Positions 8,379 to 16,800 of a stretch of DNA of 64,000 bases are shown one piece after another (the first letter of the stretch is position 1; the number at the start of each line of letters is the position of its first letter). Below the pieces are notes generated by a model. That model saw only the letters and a program-made list of their open reading frames with translations. It had not been told where the DNA came from and did no database searches. A program made the translations under genes and the position numbers. Source of the DNA: Streptomyces sp. VRA16 Mangrove soil (GTDB lineage Bacteria; Actinomycetota; Actinomycetes; Streptomycetales; Streptomycetaceae); NCBI RefSeq assembly GCF_017377775.1, contig NZ_JAFVLN010000012.1, positions 238,167-302,166 on the forward strand, in the 5' to 3' direction.

Positions 8379-8791
8379 TAGGCGCCGCCCGCACCCGCCC
8401 CTGCACCCTCGTCGTGTGCCGGGGCTGCTGCTGCGGCGACGCCCGCAAGCACCCCGGCCACGACCACGACTGGCAGCTGGAGCGGCTGACGGCGGCGGCC
8501 GAAGCCTCCGGCGGCGCGTTCGCCGTCCGGGTCAGCGACTGTCTCGGGCCCTGCGACCAGGCGAACGTCGTCGTGCTGCAGCCGTCCGCGCAGGGCCGGG
8601 CCCGCGGCGGCCGTGCCGCGTGGATCGGGTGGTCCATGGGGGACGACGTCACCGACGAGATCCTGGCCTGGGCGCAGGCCGGCGGGCCCGGGGTCGCGCC
8701 CGCGCCCGTCGCCCTGGAGCTGCAGTTCATCGAGCCCCAGGGCGAGCGCGTCAGGCGCCGGAACGGGAAGCGGGACCGGACCGCTCGCTGA
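8366..8791 (+). CDS. Small (2Fe-2S) thioredoxin-like ferredoxin-domain protein
   Basis: A 141-residue protein with GTG start at 8366 preceded by CAGGAG; it overlaps the end of the GntR gene, implying coupling. It carries a Cys-rich N-terminus (CTLVVCRGCCCGDARKH) and a second CLGPCDQANVVV motif, the arrangement of thioredoxin-like 2Fe-2S ferredoxins, in which four Cys bind the cluster. The C-terminal half (WIGWSMGDDVTDEILAWAQAGG) matches the rest of that small family. Role unknown; coupling to a transporter regulator suggests an accessory redox function in the same catabolic module, but this is inference. Its 3' end overlaps the convergent aminopeptidase gene by 41 bases. Confidence 0.75.
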   Translation: MPTLIGAARTRPCTLVVCRGCCCGDARKHPGHDHDWQLERLTAAAEASGGAFAVRVSDCLGPCDQANVVVLQPSAQGRARGGRAAWIGWSMGDDVTDEILAWAQAGGPGVAPAPVALELQFIEPQGERVRRRNGKRDRTAR

Positions 8792-9761
8792 ACCGGTCGG
8801 CGGCGCCCGCCAGGTGCTCCGCGATGCCCGGCGCCCCGGCGTTGTGCCCCGCCGAGTCCACCATCACCAGCTCGGCGTCCGGCCAGTCCCGCGCGATGCG
8901 CCACGGGATGCCGATGAGGTTGTTGAGGTCGAGGGTGCCCTGGACGAGGACGCCCGGGATCCCCTTGAGCAGCGGCAGATCGCGCAGCACCGTGTCGGGG
9001 CCGTCCAGGAAGTGGTCCTGCGCCCAGTAGTGGGCGACGGTGCGAGCGAACCCGTAGCGGAAGACCGGGTCCTGGTAGCGCGGGATCGAGCGCGGCGGCA
9101 GCGAGACCAACGCCGTCTCCCAGTCGGTCCAGGCGAGCGCGGCCCGCTCGCGCACCTCGGCGTCGGGCGACTCCAGGAGCCGGTGGTAGGCGGCGGCCAG
9201 GTCGCCGTCGCGCTCCGCCTCGGGGACGCCGGCCCGGAACTCTTCGTACGCCTGCGGGAACACCTTGCCGAGGCCGCGCATCATGGTCGCCACCTCCTCG
9301 CGGCTGCCGGTGGCGAGGCCGGTGAGGACGAGTTCGGTGACGGCGTGCGGGTGCGTCTGCGCGTACCGCAGACCGAGCACGCAACCGAAGGATCCGCCCC
9401 ACACCAGCCACCGCTCGATGCCCAGGTGGGCGCGCAGCAGTTCCAGGTCGGCGATCAGGTGCGGGATCGTGTTGACGCTCATGTCGGTGTCGTACGCGGA
9501 CACGGACGGGGTGGAGCGGCCCGCGCCGCGCTGGTCGAGGAGCACGATCCGGTAGCGCTCGGGGTCGAAGTAGCGGCGGTAGAACGGCGAGGCGCCCGAG
9601 CCGGGGCCGCCGTGCAGCACGACGGCCGGCTTGCCTTCGGGGTTGCCGCAGGTCTCCCAGTAGACGCGGTTGCCGTCGCCGACGTCGAGGAAGCCGTGGT
9701 CGTACGGCTCGATGTCCGGGTACAGCGAGGGGCGGTGTGGACGGTTCGGATGCTCAGGCAT
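8751..9761 (-). CDS. pip: Proline iminopeptidase (prolyl aminopeptidase), alpha/beta hydrolase
   Basis: A 336-residue cytosolic serine peptidase (family S33) that releases N-terminal proline. The oxyanion HGGPGSG loop lies near residue 50. The nucleophile elbow reads GGSFG, where most family members have GGSWG, and the Asp and His of the triad fit VQGTLDLNN and DSAGHNAG near the C-terminus. Other family blocks: DQRGAGRSTPSVSAYDTDMSVNTIPHL and RYAQTHPHAVTELVLTG. Length is slightly above the usual 310-320, due to a Ser/Arg-rich tail that overlaps the convergent 2Fe-2S gene. It lies 9 bases from the NarK-type gene on the same strand, so both may be co-transcribed. Confidence 0.92.
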   Translation of the reverse strand: MPEHPNRPHRPSLYPDIEPYDHGFLDVGDGNRVYWETCGNPEGKPAVVLHGGPGSGASPFYRRYFDPERYRIVLLDQRGAGRSTPSVSAYDTDMSVNTIPHLIADLELLRAHLGIERWLVWGGSFGCVLGLRYAQTHPHAVTELVLTGLATGSREEVATMMRGLGKVFPQAYEEFRAGVPEAERDGDLAAAYHRLLESPDAEVRERAALAWTDWETALVSLPPRSIPRYQDPVFRYGFARTVAHYWAQDHFLDGPDTVLRDLPLLKGIPGVLVQGTLDLNNLIGIPWRIARDWPDAELVMVDSAGHNAGAPGIAEHLAGAADRFSERSGPASRSGA

Positions 9762-9770
9762 CCCGCGAGC

Positions 9771-10985
9771 CTATGACGCGGACGGATCCTGCGGCTTGGC
9801 GTTGCGCATCCGACCGTACGCGTACACGCAGCCGGCGAGCGCCAGGTCGGACAGGAGCATGTAGCCGATGCTGTACGAGCCCTTCGCACTGTAGATCGCG
9901 CCCATCACCAGCGGCGGGACGAAGCCGCCGAGGCCGCCCATGGCGCCGACGATGCCGGTGACGGAACCGACCTGGGGCTGTGGGGTGACCTGGGCGACGA
10001 GGGCGAAGACGCTGCCGCTCGCGGTGCCGAGGCCGGCCGCCATGACGAGCAGGTCGATGGTGCCGCCGGGGGCCAGCGGCGGTTCGAAGGCCTGCACGAC
10101 GGCCCAAAGCGCCACGACGCCCAGTGCCCAGGAGGTGACGACCGCCGGGTGGACGCGGTCGGAGAGCCAGCCGCCGATGGGCCGGAAGACCACGGTGACC
10201 AGCGCGAATCCGGCGGCCTTGGTACCCGCGTCGACGGGGTCGAGCTCGTACCAGGTCTTCAGATACGTGGGCAGGTACGTGCCGTACGCGACGATGCCGC
10301 CGAATCCGATCGCGTACAGCGCCGACAGCTCCCAGGTCACCTTCAGCCGGCCGGCCTTGCCGAGGCGGTGGCCGAGGGAGTCGGTGGGGATCGGGCGGTT
10401 CGGGTTGTCGCTGATCAGGAACCAGGCGACCACCACGTACGCGGCGAGCGCGACGGCGACGACGTAGAACGGCAGGTTCTCGCCGTGCTTGGCGATGCGC
10501 GGCGTGAAGTAGCCGGACAGGGCCACGCCGCCCATGCCCATGCCGAAGATGCCGATGGCGGCGCCGCGCTGCGCGGGCGGGAACCAGGAGTTGACCAGCG
10601 GGACGCCGATGGCGAACGTGGTGCCGCCGAGGCCCAGCAGGAACCCGACCAGGATCATCGCCAGATACGAGTCCCGGGCCACGGTGACGAGCAGCACCGG
10701 GATGATCGTCGCGGCGGTCACCAGCGGGAACATCAGCTTGGCGCCGAACTTGTCGGTGAGGGCGCCGACCGGGATACGGCCCAGCGATCCGACGATGACC
10801 GGCACGGCGACGAGGAACGACTGCTCGAACGAGCTGAGGCCCAGGCTGTCGCCGAAGGCGCTGCCGAGCGGCGCGATCAGGTTCCACGCCCAGAAGGTGA
10901 GCGCGAACCCGACCGTGGCCACGACGAGGTTGCGCCAGGCCGCGGCCGGCGGTCTGACGTGCTGCGCGGTATCCGTAGGCGTCAC
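9771..10985 (-). CDS. narK: MFS nitrate/nitrite transporter (NarK type)
   Basis: A 404-residue, 12-TM major-facilitator protein. The NarK signature is clear: GGTTFAIGVPLVNSWFPPAQRGAAIGIFGMGMGG in TM5 and a second glycine-rich motif around GTASGSVFALVAQVTP in TM11. The MFS motif A GRIPVGALTDKFGAK follows TM2. NarK proteins exchange nitrate and nitrite or co-import nitrate with protons. There is no nitrate reductase gene beside it, so it is an orphan transporter, usual in Streptomyces. GTG start at 10983-10985. Confidence 0.88.
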   Translation of the reverse strand: MTPTDTAQHVRPPAAAWRNLVVATVGFALTFWAWNLIAPLGSAFGDSLGLSSFEQSFLVAVPVIVGSLGRIPVGALTDKFGAKLMFPLVTAATIIPVLLVTVARDSYLAMILVGFLLGLGGTTFAIGVPLVNSWFPPAQRGAAIGIFGMGMGGVALSGYFTPRIAKHGENLPFYVVAVALAAYVVVAWFLISDNPNRPIPTDSLGHRLGKAGRLKVTWELSALYAIGFGGIVAYGTYLPTYLKTWYELDPVDAGTKAAGFALVTVVFRPIGGWLSDRVHPAVVTSWALGVVALWAVVQAFEPPLAPGGTIDLLVMAAGLGTASGSVFALVAQVTPQPQVGSVTGIVGAMGGLGGFVPPLVMGAIYSAKGSYSIGYMLLSDLALAGCVYAYGRMRNAKPQDPSAS

Positions 10986-11035
10986 GCCTTCACGCTAGGG
11001 ACGGGTCGACGTCCACTCCTGTTGGGCTGATCCGT

Positions 11036-11758
11036 TCAGGTGACTTCGCCGCGCGCGCTCCGTACCGACAGGCCCGCCGAGGCGGCCGCCGTGCCGATGA
11101 CCTCCCGCAGCATCTTTGGAGTGAGGCGTCCCGTGAAGGTGTTGCGCTGGCTGACGTGGAAGCAGCCGTACAGGCCGAGGCCGTCGACGTCGACCCGGGC
11201 GCCGTGCGCGAAGCGCGGCCGGGGGCGCGGTACCGCCCAGCCGGCCTCGGCGAACGCGGGCAGCGCCGCCTGCCAGCCGAACGCGCCGAGCACCACGACG
11301 GTGCGCAGGGTCGGGCGCAGCAGCTCCAGCTCCCGGACCAGCCAGGGGCGGCAGGTGTCGCGCTCGCCGGGGGTGGGCTTGTTGGCGGGCGGGGCGCAGT
11401 GCACGGGGGACGTGATGCGTACGCCGTGCAGGGTCAGGCCGTCGTCGGCCGCGACGGCGTCGGGGCGGGAGGCGAGGCCGAGGTCGTACAGCGCGCGGTA
11501 CAGGACGTCGCCGGACCGGTCGCCCGTGAACATCCGGCCGGTGCGGTTGGCGCCGTGCGCGGCCGGGGCCAGGCCCACGACGAGCAGCGACGCGTCGTGC
11601 GGGCCGAAGCCGGGGACGGGCCTGCCCCAGTACGTCTCGTCGGCGAAGGCCGCGCGTTTCGTGCGCGCGACCTCCTCCCGCCAGGCGACGAGGCGCGGGC
11701 AGGCCCGGCATCCGGTGATCCGCTCGTCGAGTGCGCTCAGTCCGTCCACCCGGTCCAC
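11036..11758 (-). CDS. Uracil-DNA glycosylase family 5 (UdgB-type, 4Fe-4S)
   Basis: A 240-residue DNA repair enzyme that removes uracil and related deaminated bases. The N-terminal CRACPRLVAWREEVARTKR motif and two further cysteines (HCAPPANKPTPGERDTC) are the four ligands of the iron-sulfur cluster of family 4/5 UDGs. Motif 1 reads VGLAPAAHGANRTGRMFTGDRSG; the GLAPAAHGAN form, lacking the polar catalytic Asp or Glu of family 4, is diagnostic of family 5. Motif 3 HVSQRNTFTG sits near the C-terminus. Probably its own transcription unit. Confidence 0.9.
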   Translation of the reverse strand: MDRVDGLSALDERITGCRACPRLVAWREEVARTKRAAFADETYWGRPVPGFGPHDASLLVVGLAPAAHGANRTGRMFTGDRSGDVLYRALYDLGLASRPDAVAADDGLTLHGVRITSPVHCAPPANKPTPGERDTCRPWLVRELELLRPTLRTVVVLGAFGWQAALPAFAEAGWAVPRPRPRFAHGARVDVDGLGLYGCFHVSQRNTFTGRLTPKMLREVIGTAAASAGLSVRSARGEVT

Positions 11759-11782
11759 CGTAGGGCCGGACCGTGTCCGGCC

Positions 11783-13297
11783 CTACGTGAACGCCGCCCC
11801 CAGCGCCACGAACGCGCAGATCAGCAGGAAGAGCAACGCGAGCAGCGGCCACACGAACCGCAGGTACTTGTCGTAGCCGACCTTGGCGAGGGCCACGCCG
11901 CCGATGGTGACGGCGGTGGTCGGCACCCACAGGTTCATCCAGCCGCTGGCCGCCTGCCAGGCGGTGACGACGACCGCGCGCGAGACGCCCGCGAAGTCGG
12001 CGAGCGGCGCGAGGATCGGCATGGCGAGGGTGGCGTGGCCCGAGGTGGACGGAATGAGGAAGGCGAGCGGCAGGTTCACGACGAAGATGATGATCGCGAA
12101 GATGGCGGACGAGGTGCCCTCGACGACGCCCTCGATGGCGTGCAGCACGGTGTCCGTGATCTTCGAGTTGTTCATGATGACGGTCACGCCGCGGGCCAGC
12201 AGGATGACCAGCGCCGGGGAGATGAAGTCGGCGGCGCCCTGGATGATGGTGGAGCTGAGCTTCTGCTCCCCCAGCCGCGCGACGAGCCCGACGAGGACGG
12301 CCGCGCACAGGAACAGCGCCGCCAACTGCGGGAAGGACCAGTCGAGTTCGAAACCGTACGGGGTCGCGTCCGCGTCGCCGGTCAGGGCGCTCGCCCACGG
12401 CACCACCGAGAAGATCATGAACGCGAAGACCAGCGCGGTGACGACGAGGACCGCCTTGTGCAGCCCGGTGAGTTCGGGCACCTCGGTCCGGGCGGCGTCG
12501 GACGTCTCGCGGTCCCCGGGCAGGAATCCGGAGATCGACCGCCCGGGGTTCTTGCGCACGCGCCGCGCGTACCGGATGACGTACGCGACCGTGACGCCCG
12601 TCAGCACCACCCACATCACGAACCGCAACGCGATGCCGTCGCCGAGGGAGATGTCGGCGGCGGACGAGGCGACGCCGGTGGCGAACGGGTTGACCGTGGA
12701 GCAGAGCACGCCGATGCCCGCGCCGAGGATGATCGCGCCGACCGCCGTCATCCGGTCGTAGCCGAGGGCCAGCATCAGCGGCACGATCAGCCCGTAGAAG
12801 CCGAGGGTCTCCTCGGCGAAGCCCTCCACGGTGCCGAGGACCGAGAAGACGACCATGACGCCCGCGATGAGCAGGGCGCCGCGGTCGCGCAGCCGGTGGG
12901 CGAGGCGGCCGATGCCGCGGTCGAGAGCGCCGGTCGCGAAGACGACGGTGATGAACGCGCCGATGGCGAGCACGAACAGGAAGACACCCGCACTGCCGTA
13001 CAGATCACCGGAGTTGTCGGGTCCGACGAGGGAGGTCTTGGGGTCCTGGATGCCGTAGAGACCGTTGACCGGGGAGAGGAAAAGGTCGTTGAGCCGGTCG
13101 ACGAAGGACTGTCCGGAGGGGACGCGATGGTACGTGCCCTCGACCGGGGCGCCGTCGCCGTTCCTGTCGTACTGCCCCGAGGGGATCAGGAAGGCGAGCA
13201 GCCAGACGCCGATCGTGACGACGGCGAGGACGGTGAGGGCGCTGGGGAAGGTGAACTTGCGCCGGGCGGGCGGCTGTTCGGTGGTCTGCGTGGTCAC
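11783..13297 (-). CDS. YfcC-family membrane transporter (amino acid/peptide-type)
   Basis: A 504-residue integral membrane protein with about 12 helices. It starts at GTG 13295-13297, overlapping the stop of the upstream M20 peptidase by 4 bases (GTGA). Conserved features of the YfcC/DUF1504-like family are VWLLAFLIPSGQYDR near the N-terminus, LGTVEGFAEETLGFYGLIVPL, GAGIGVLCSTVNPFATGVAS and the C-terminal FLIPSTSGHATLAMPILAPLADFAGVSR hairpin. These relatives of the C4-dicarboxylate/arginine-ornithine exchangers are not well characterised. Being translationally coupled to a dipeptidase suggests uptake or export of peptides or amino acids. Confidence 0.85.
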   Translation of the reverse strand: MTTQTTEQPPARRKFTFPSALTVLAVVTIGVWLLAFLIPSGQYDRNGDGAPVEGTYHRVPSGQSFVDRLNDLFLSPVNGLYGIQDPKTSLVGPDNSGDLYGSAGVFLFVLAIGAFITVVFATGALDRGIGRLAHRLRDRGALLIAGVMVVFSVLGTVEGFAEETLGFYGLIVPLMLALGYDRMTAVGAIILGAGIGVLCSTVNPFATGVASSAADISLGDGIALRFVMWVVLTGVTVAYVIRYARRVRKNPGRSISGFLPGDRETSDAARTEVPELTGLHKAVLVVTALVFAFMIFSVVPWASALTGDADATPYGFELDWSFPQLAALFLCAAVLVGLVARLGEQKLSSTIIQGAADFISPALVILLARGVTVIMNNSKITDTVLHAIEGVVEGTSSAIFAIIIFVVNLPLAFLIPSTSGHATLAMPILAPLADFAGVSRAVVVTAWQAASGWMNLWVPTTAVTIGGVALAKVGYDKYLRFVWPLLALLFLLICAFVALGAAFT

Positions 13298-14736
13298 GCT
13301 CCGGCCCCCGTGTCTGCCGTGCCGGTGCCTGCCGTCCCCGTGTCCGCCGTGCCCGTGCCTGCCGTGCCCGTGCCCGCCGTGCCCGTGCCGAAGTCGGCGG
13401 CGTACTCGGTCACGAAGGCGCACATCGCGACCACGGTGGCGCGCAGTTCGGAGAAGAGGACGCGCTCGTTCGGGGCGTGCAGGTTGCACTGGTTGTCCTG
13501 CGCGCCGAAGAGCAGCACCTCGGCGTGCGGGGCGGCCTGCGCGAGCCCGTTGACGAGCGGGATGGAGCCGCCGGTCGCGATGTACGAGGCCTCGGTGCCC
13601 CACGCGTGCGCGAGCGCGGTGCGGGCGGCGCGGTAGGCGGGTCCGTCGGTCGCCGCCTCGTAGCCGGGGCCCGTGTCGCCGGGGGTGACGGTGAGCGGGA
13701 CGCCGAACGGCTTCAGGGCGCCGAGGTGGCGCACGAGGTGTTGCTGGGCCTCGACGGGGTCCTGCCGGGGGTGGAAGCGGAGGTTGAGCTTGGCGCGGGC
13801 GTACGGGACGACGGCGGACGCGGCGTGCTCCACACCGGGCGCGTCGAGGCCGATGACGGTGATCGCGGGGCCGCTCCACAGGCGCTCGCCGAGGGTGCCG
13901 CTGCCGAGCAGCGGGAGATCCGCCTCGATGCCGGCGAGGTCGCGGAACTCCTCCTCCGTGTATCCGGCGCCGGTCCACTCGTCGCGGCGCAGACCCGCCA
14001 CCGCGACGTCGCCGTGCACGTCGTGCAGGGTGGCGAGGGCCTTGAGGAGGACGAGCAGTGCGTCGGGGGCGGCGCCGCCGAACTCGCCGCTGTGGCGGGG
14101 CTCCTTGAGGGTGCGGGCCTCGACGGTCACCTCGGCGGCGCCGCGCAGCCCGGTGGTGAGAGTGGGGGTGCCGGGGCGCAGGTTGCCCAGGTCGGCGATG
14201 ACCATGGCGTCGCAGGCGAACCGCTCCGGGTCGGTGGGCGGGTACGTGTCGAAGGGGCTGCCGTACTCCTCCTGCCCCTCGAAGACGATCTTGATGCCGA
14301 CCGGCGGGCGGCCGTCGAAGGCGCGGAGCATGCCCAGGTGCGCGATGACGTTGGACTTGTCGTCGGCGACGCCGCGCGCCCGCAGTCCGCCCCCGCCCTC
14401 CTCGATGGGGGTGGGCTCGAACGGCGGGGAGTCCCACAGGCTCTCGTCGCCGGGCGGCTGCACGTCGTAGTGCGAGTAGAGCAGGACGGTCGGCGCCTCC
14501 GGCGTCGGCGGCGGGATCTCGCCGAAGATCACCGGGGCGGTGTCGGGGAGTTCGATGGTCTCGACGTGCTCGACGCCGGCCTCGCGCAGCAGGTCCACGA
14601 GGAGGTCGTGGGCCTGCCGGACCGGTGCCGCGGGAAAGCCCGGGAAGGCGATCGACGGGATGGCGGCGAGCCGCTGCAGGTCGGCCGTCAGTCCGTCCAT
14701 CAGCCGGTCGACCTCGGCGTGCAGATCGTGCGTCAC
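13294..14736 (-). CDS. M20-family metallo-dipeptidase
   Basis: A 480-residue zinc peptidase of the M20 family (carnosinase/DapE fold). I chose GTG 14736 because GAAGGG lies 8 bases upstream; an in-frame GTG at 14766 would add ten residues. Metal ligands are recognisable: LLYSHYDVQPPG (His, then the catalytic Asp two residues on), GVADDKSN (bridging Asp), EGQEEYGSP (catalytic Glu-Glu), VIADLGN (Asp) and the C-terminal NQCNLHAPNE His. The lid domain lies between about 210 and 330. The last 25 residues are a Gly-Thr-Ala-Asp repeat coded by a 15-bp tandem repeat (13309-13392), probably disordered. It forms a two-gene operon with the YfcC transporter. Confidence 0.9.
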   Translation of the reverse strand: MTHDLHAEVDRLMDGLTADLQRLAAIPSIAFPGFPAAPVRQAHDLLVDLLREAGVEHVETIELPDTAPVIFGEIPPPTPEAPTVLLYSHYDVQPPGDESLWDSPPFEPTPIEEGGGGLRARGVADDKSNVIAHLGMLRAFDGRPPVGIKIVFEGQEEYGSPFDTYPPTDPERFACDAMVIADLGNLRPGTPTLTTGLRGAAEVTVEARTLKEPRHSGEFGGAAPDALLVLLKALATLHDVHGDVAVAGLRRDEWTGAGYTEEEFRDLAGIEADLPLLGSGTLGERLWSGPAITVIGLDAPGVEHAASAVVPYARAKLNLRFHPRQDPVEAQQHLVRHLGALKPFGVPLTVTPGDTGPGYEAATDGPAYRAARTALAHAWGTEASYIATGGSIPLVNGLAQAAPHAEVLLFGAQDNQCNLHAPNERVLFSELRATVVAMCAFVTEYAADFGTGTAGTGTAGTGTADTGTAGTGTADTGAGA

Positions 14737-14848
14737 AGGATGCCCTTCACTGTCGACTTCATGCACTTTGCCCGGATTATCCGCACTGAGGAGGGGAAGC
14801 CGCTCCGGGGCTCGCCGACGGCGGGGGCAACGCGGCTAAGGTCGACGC

Positions 14849-15388
14849 ATGGCATCGGAGTCATCGCCCCCATCAGGAGCGCCGAAGGATCCGGCGGACG
14901 CCGCGCGGGCGGCCGCGCCCGGCGGCGGCGAGAGCGTGCGCGTCGACAGCTGGATCTGGGCCGTACGCCTGGTCAAGACCCGCTCGGCGGGCGCGGCGGC
15001 CTGCAAGGGCGGGCACGTCAAGGTGAACGGGACGAGCGTGAAGCCCGCGTACGCGCTGCGCGTCGGCGACGAGGTGCGGCTGCGCCAGCCCGGGTACCGG
15101 GAGCGGGTCGTCGTGGTCAAGCGCCTGATCCGCAAGCGGGTCGGGGCGCCGGTCGCGGTCGAGTGCTACGTCGACAACTCCCCGCCGCCTCCGCCGCGCG
15201 AGGTCGTCGCCCCGGTCGGCATCCGCGACCGCGGCACCGGCCGCCCCACGAAGCGCGACCGCCGCGAGCTGGAACGGTTGCGCGGGATCTTCGGGCAGGG
15301 GCCCGGGGCAGGGCCGGATGCGGGTTCAGGATCGGGTTCGGGATCGGGTTCGGGATCGGGTTCGGGTTCGGGGTCGGGTTCCGTCTGA
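14849..15388 (+). CDS. S4-domain RNA-binding protein (Hsp15-like)
   Basis: A 179-residue protein. Residues about 30-90 form an S4 fold (VRVDSWIWAVRLVKTRSAGAAACKGGHVKVNG, then PAYALRVGDEVRL) closest to Hsp15-type proteins, which bind stalled 50S subunits carrying nascent chains. A basic segment GIRDRGTGRPTKRDRRELERLRG follows. The last 22 residues are nearly pure Gly-Ser, coded by a 12-bp tandem repeat at 15321-15384, so tail length probably varies between strains. It is divergent from the M20/YfcC operon. Confidence 0.88.
   Translation: MASESSPPSGAPKDPADAARAAAPGGGESVRVDSWIWAVRLVKTRSAGAAACKGGHVKVNGTSVKPAYALRVGDEVRLRQPGYRERVVVVKRLIRKRVGAPVAVECYVDNSPPPPPREVVAPVGIRDRGTGRPTKRDRRELERLRGIFGQGPGAGPDAGSGSGSGSGSGSGSGSGSGSV
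15321..15384 (+). repeat. 12-bp tandem repeat coding a Gly-Ser tail
   Basis: About five copies of GGATCGGGTTCG and close variants run to the stop codon of the S4 protein gene. The unit length is a multiple of three, so copy-number change keeps the frame. Confidence 0.85.
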
Positions 15389-15400
15389 CGGTCCGGCGGG

Positions 15401-15472
15401 AGAAGGCTGCGCGCAGCGCATGCGTTCAGGTTCAGGGACGCGAGGAACTGCGCAACCAGCCACAACGCACGC
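15401..15472. repeat. Degenerate copy of the dispersed repeat seen at 33.83-33.90 kb
   Basis: This stretch shares the blocks CTGCGCGCAGCGCATGC, TTCAGG, GGAACTGCGC and CCAGCCAC with 33838-33895 in the same order. Here the pairing partner arm is missing, so it is a half-copy. It lies in the gap between two convergent genes (15388 and 15520), the normal location of this family of intergenic repeats. Confidence 0.7.
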
Positions 15473-15519
15473 CGCACCCGCCCACCGGCAGAACCCGGCA
15501 GACGGGTGGACGCCCCCGC

Positions 15520-15969
15520 TCACAGCACCCGGCGAACCAGCGCCACCAACTCCCGGTTCCGCCCGCGCCGCGCCCAGGCCAGCACGAGCAGCGGAACCAT
15601 GAGGATCAGCGGTGTCGCCGCGTTCTCCCCGTCGAAGGCGACGATCTGCGTGACGCACGCGCCGACCATCAGCCCGCTCAGCGCGACCGGTGCGAACCCG
15701 GAGAGCACCGGCACCAACAGGCCGACGGCCCCGGCGAGTTCGAGTGCGCCGATGGTGTACATCCCCGGCGCGCCCCAGCCGATCGTGTCGAACGAGTCGA
15801 CCGCGGCGGAGACCGCGAAGAGCTTGGGCAGCGCGCTCGCGACGGCGAAGAACGCGGCCAGCACGATCGCGGTCGTGTTCAGCGCGATCCGGGCGCGGCG
15901 GGAGCGGACCGGCGCGGCGGCGTCGGCCGTGGAAGCGTCGGACGTGGAAGCGGGGGCGAGGTTCGTCAT
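15520..15969 (-). CDS. DoxX-family membrane protein
   Basis: A 149-residue protein with four predicted helices (residues about 25-45, 65-85, 92-112 and 118-135). The ALPKLFAVSAAVDSFDTIGW ... GALELAGAVGLLVPVL pattern is characteristic of DoxX/SURF4-like proteins, whose C-terminal helices pack around a PLxLxGL core. Function in actinomycetes is poorly defined; relatives form redox or quinol-related membrane complexes. Single gene with ATG start at 15967-15969. Confidence 0.85.
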   Translation of the reverse strand: MTNLAPASTSDASTADAAAPVRSRRARIALNTTAIVLAAFFAVASALPKLFAVSAAVDSFDTIGWGAPGMYTIGALELAGAVGLLVPVLSGFAPVALSGLMVGACVTQIVAFDGENAATPLILMVPLLVLAWARRGRNRELVALVRRVL

Positions 15970-16073
15970 GGCGGTCTCCTGAGCGGTGCGAGCAAGCAGT
16001 CGGTCACTGTCACCCCTACAGACCGGCGCCGCCGCCAGAACTCATCGCACCGCCCCGCACCTCTTCAGCCGGT

Positions 16074-16766
16074 TCAGACGGGCACCACCCGCACCCACAC
16101 CCGGTCCTCGGTCAGATACCGGTCGACCTTCAACCCGGCCTCCGCCAGCGCCTGTTCGAACTCCTGCGGTGTCATCGGCAGGACCCGGTACGTCTGCGTC
16201 CACCTGGCGTCCGGAAACACGTACTCCACCTTCGCCGAGCGCACCCCGTCGCCGACCGGCACCGACGACACCATGCGGATGGTGAAGTCCAGGTCGGGGA
16301 AGACCCGCTCCCTCGGCAGGTTCTCGTAGGCCCCGTCCCGGACCCGCTGGATCAGCACACAGCCGTCGTCGGCGACATGGCGGCGGACCGTGTCGAGCAT
16401 GCCGCGCCGCACCACCGGGTCCCCCGTGTTGACCAGGAGCGAGGCGAGCATGACGACGTCGAACTTCTCCCCGAGGTCCAGGCCCTCGATGGTGGAGCGC
16501 ACCGTGCGCGCGCCCCGGACCCGCTCCAGCATCTCGGCGGACTCGTCCACCGCCGTCACGTCGAAGCCGCGCCCGATCAGTTCGTGCGTCACCCGGCCCA
16601 CCCCGCAGCCGAGTTCGAGCAGGGTCGCGCCCGCGGGGACCGCCGCCTCGACGATGTCCGGCTCGTCCTCGACGGGCAGTCTCGCGTACAGCTCCACCGC
16701 ACAGCCGTCGGGCGTGAAGGCGCCCGGCCCCGTCGCTCCGTATCCCTCTCGCATCTCAAGGCTCAT
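16074..16766 (-). CDS. Class I SAM-dependent methyltransferase
   Basis: A 230-residue Rossmann-type methyltransferase. Motif I is ATLLELGCGVGRVTHELIGRG, followed by VTAVDESAEML (motif II acidic residue binding the ribose) and FDVVMLASLLVN (motif post-II). The C-terminus carries a beta-strand/helix (WTQTYRVLPMTPQEFEQALAEAGL) typical of Methyltransf_25-like small-molecule enzymes. The ATG at 16766 was chosen; ATG 16754 (MREGYGAT) is an alternative. The substrate is unknown. Confidence 0.85.
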   Translation of the reverse strand: MSLEMREGYGATGPGAFTPDGCAVELYARLPVEDEPDIVEAAVPAGATLLELGCGVGRVTHELIGRGFDVTAVDESAEMLERVRGARTVRSTIEGLDLGEKFDVVMLASLLVNTGDPVVRRGMLDTVRRHVADDGCVLIQRVRDGAYENLPRERVFPDLDFTIRMVSSVPVGDGVRSAKVEYVFPDARWTQTYRVLPMTPQEFEQALAEAGLKVDRYLTEDRVWVRVVPV

Positions 16767-16800
16767 GCACGAGGAACGCACAGCCCGCACCGGGCGTTCC

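Noticed and set aside
14737..14766. Upstream GTG start for the M20 dipeptidase
   Set aside because: It would add ten residues without a ribosome site; GTG 14736 has GAAGGG at proper spacing.
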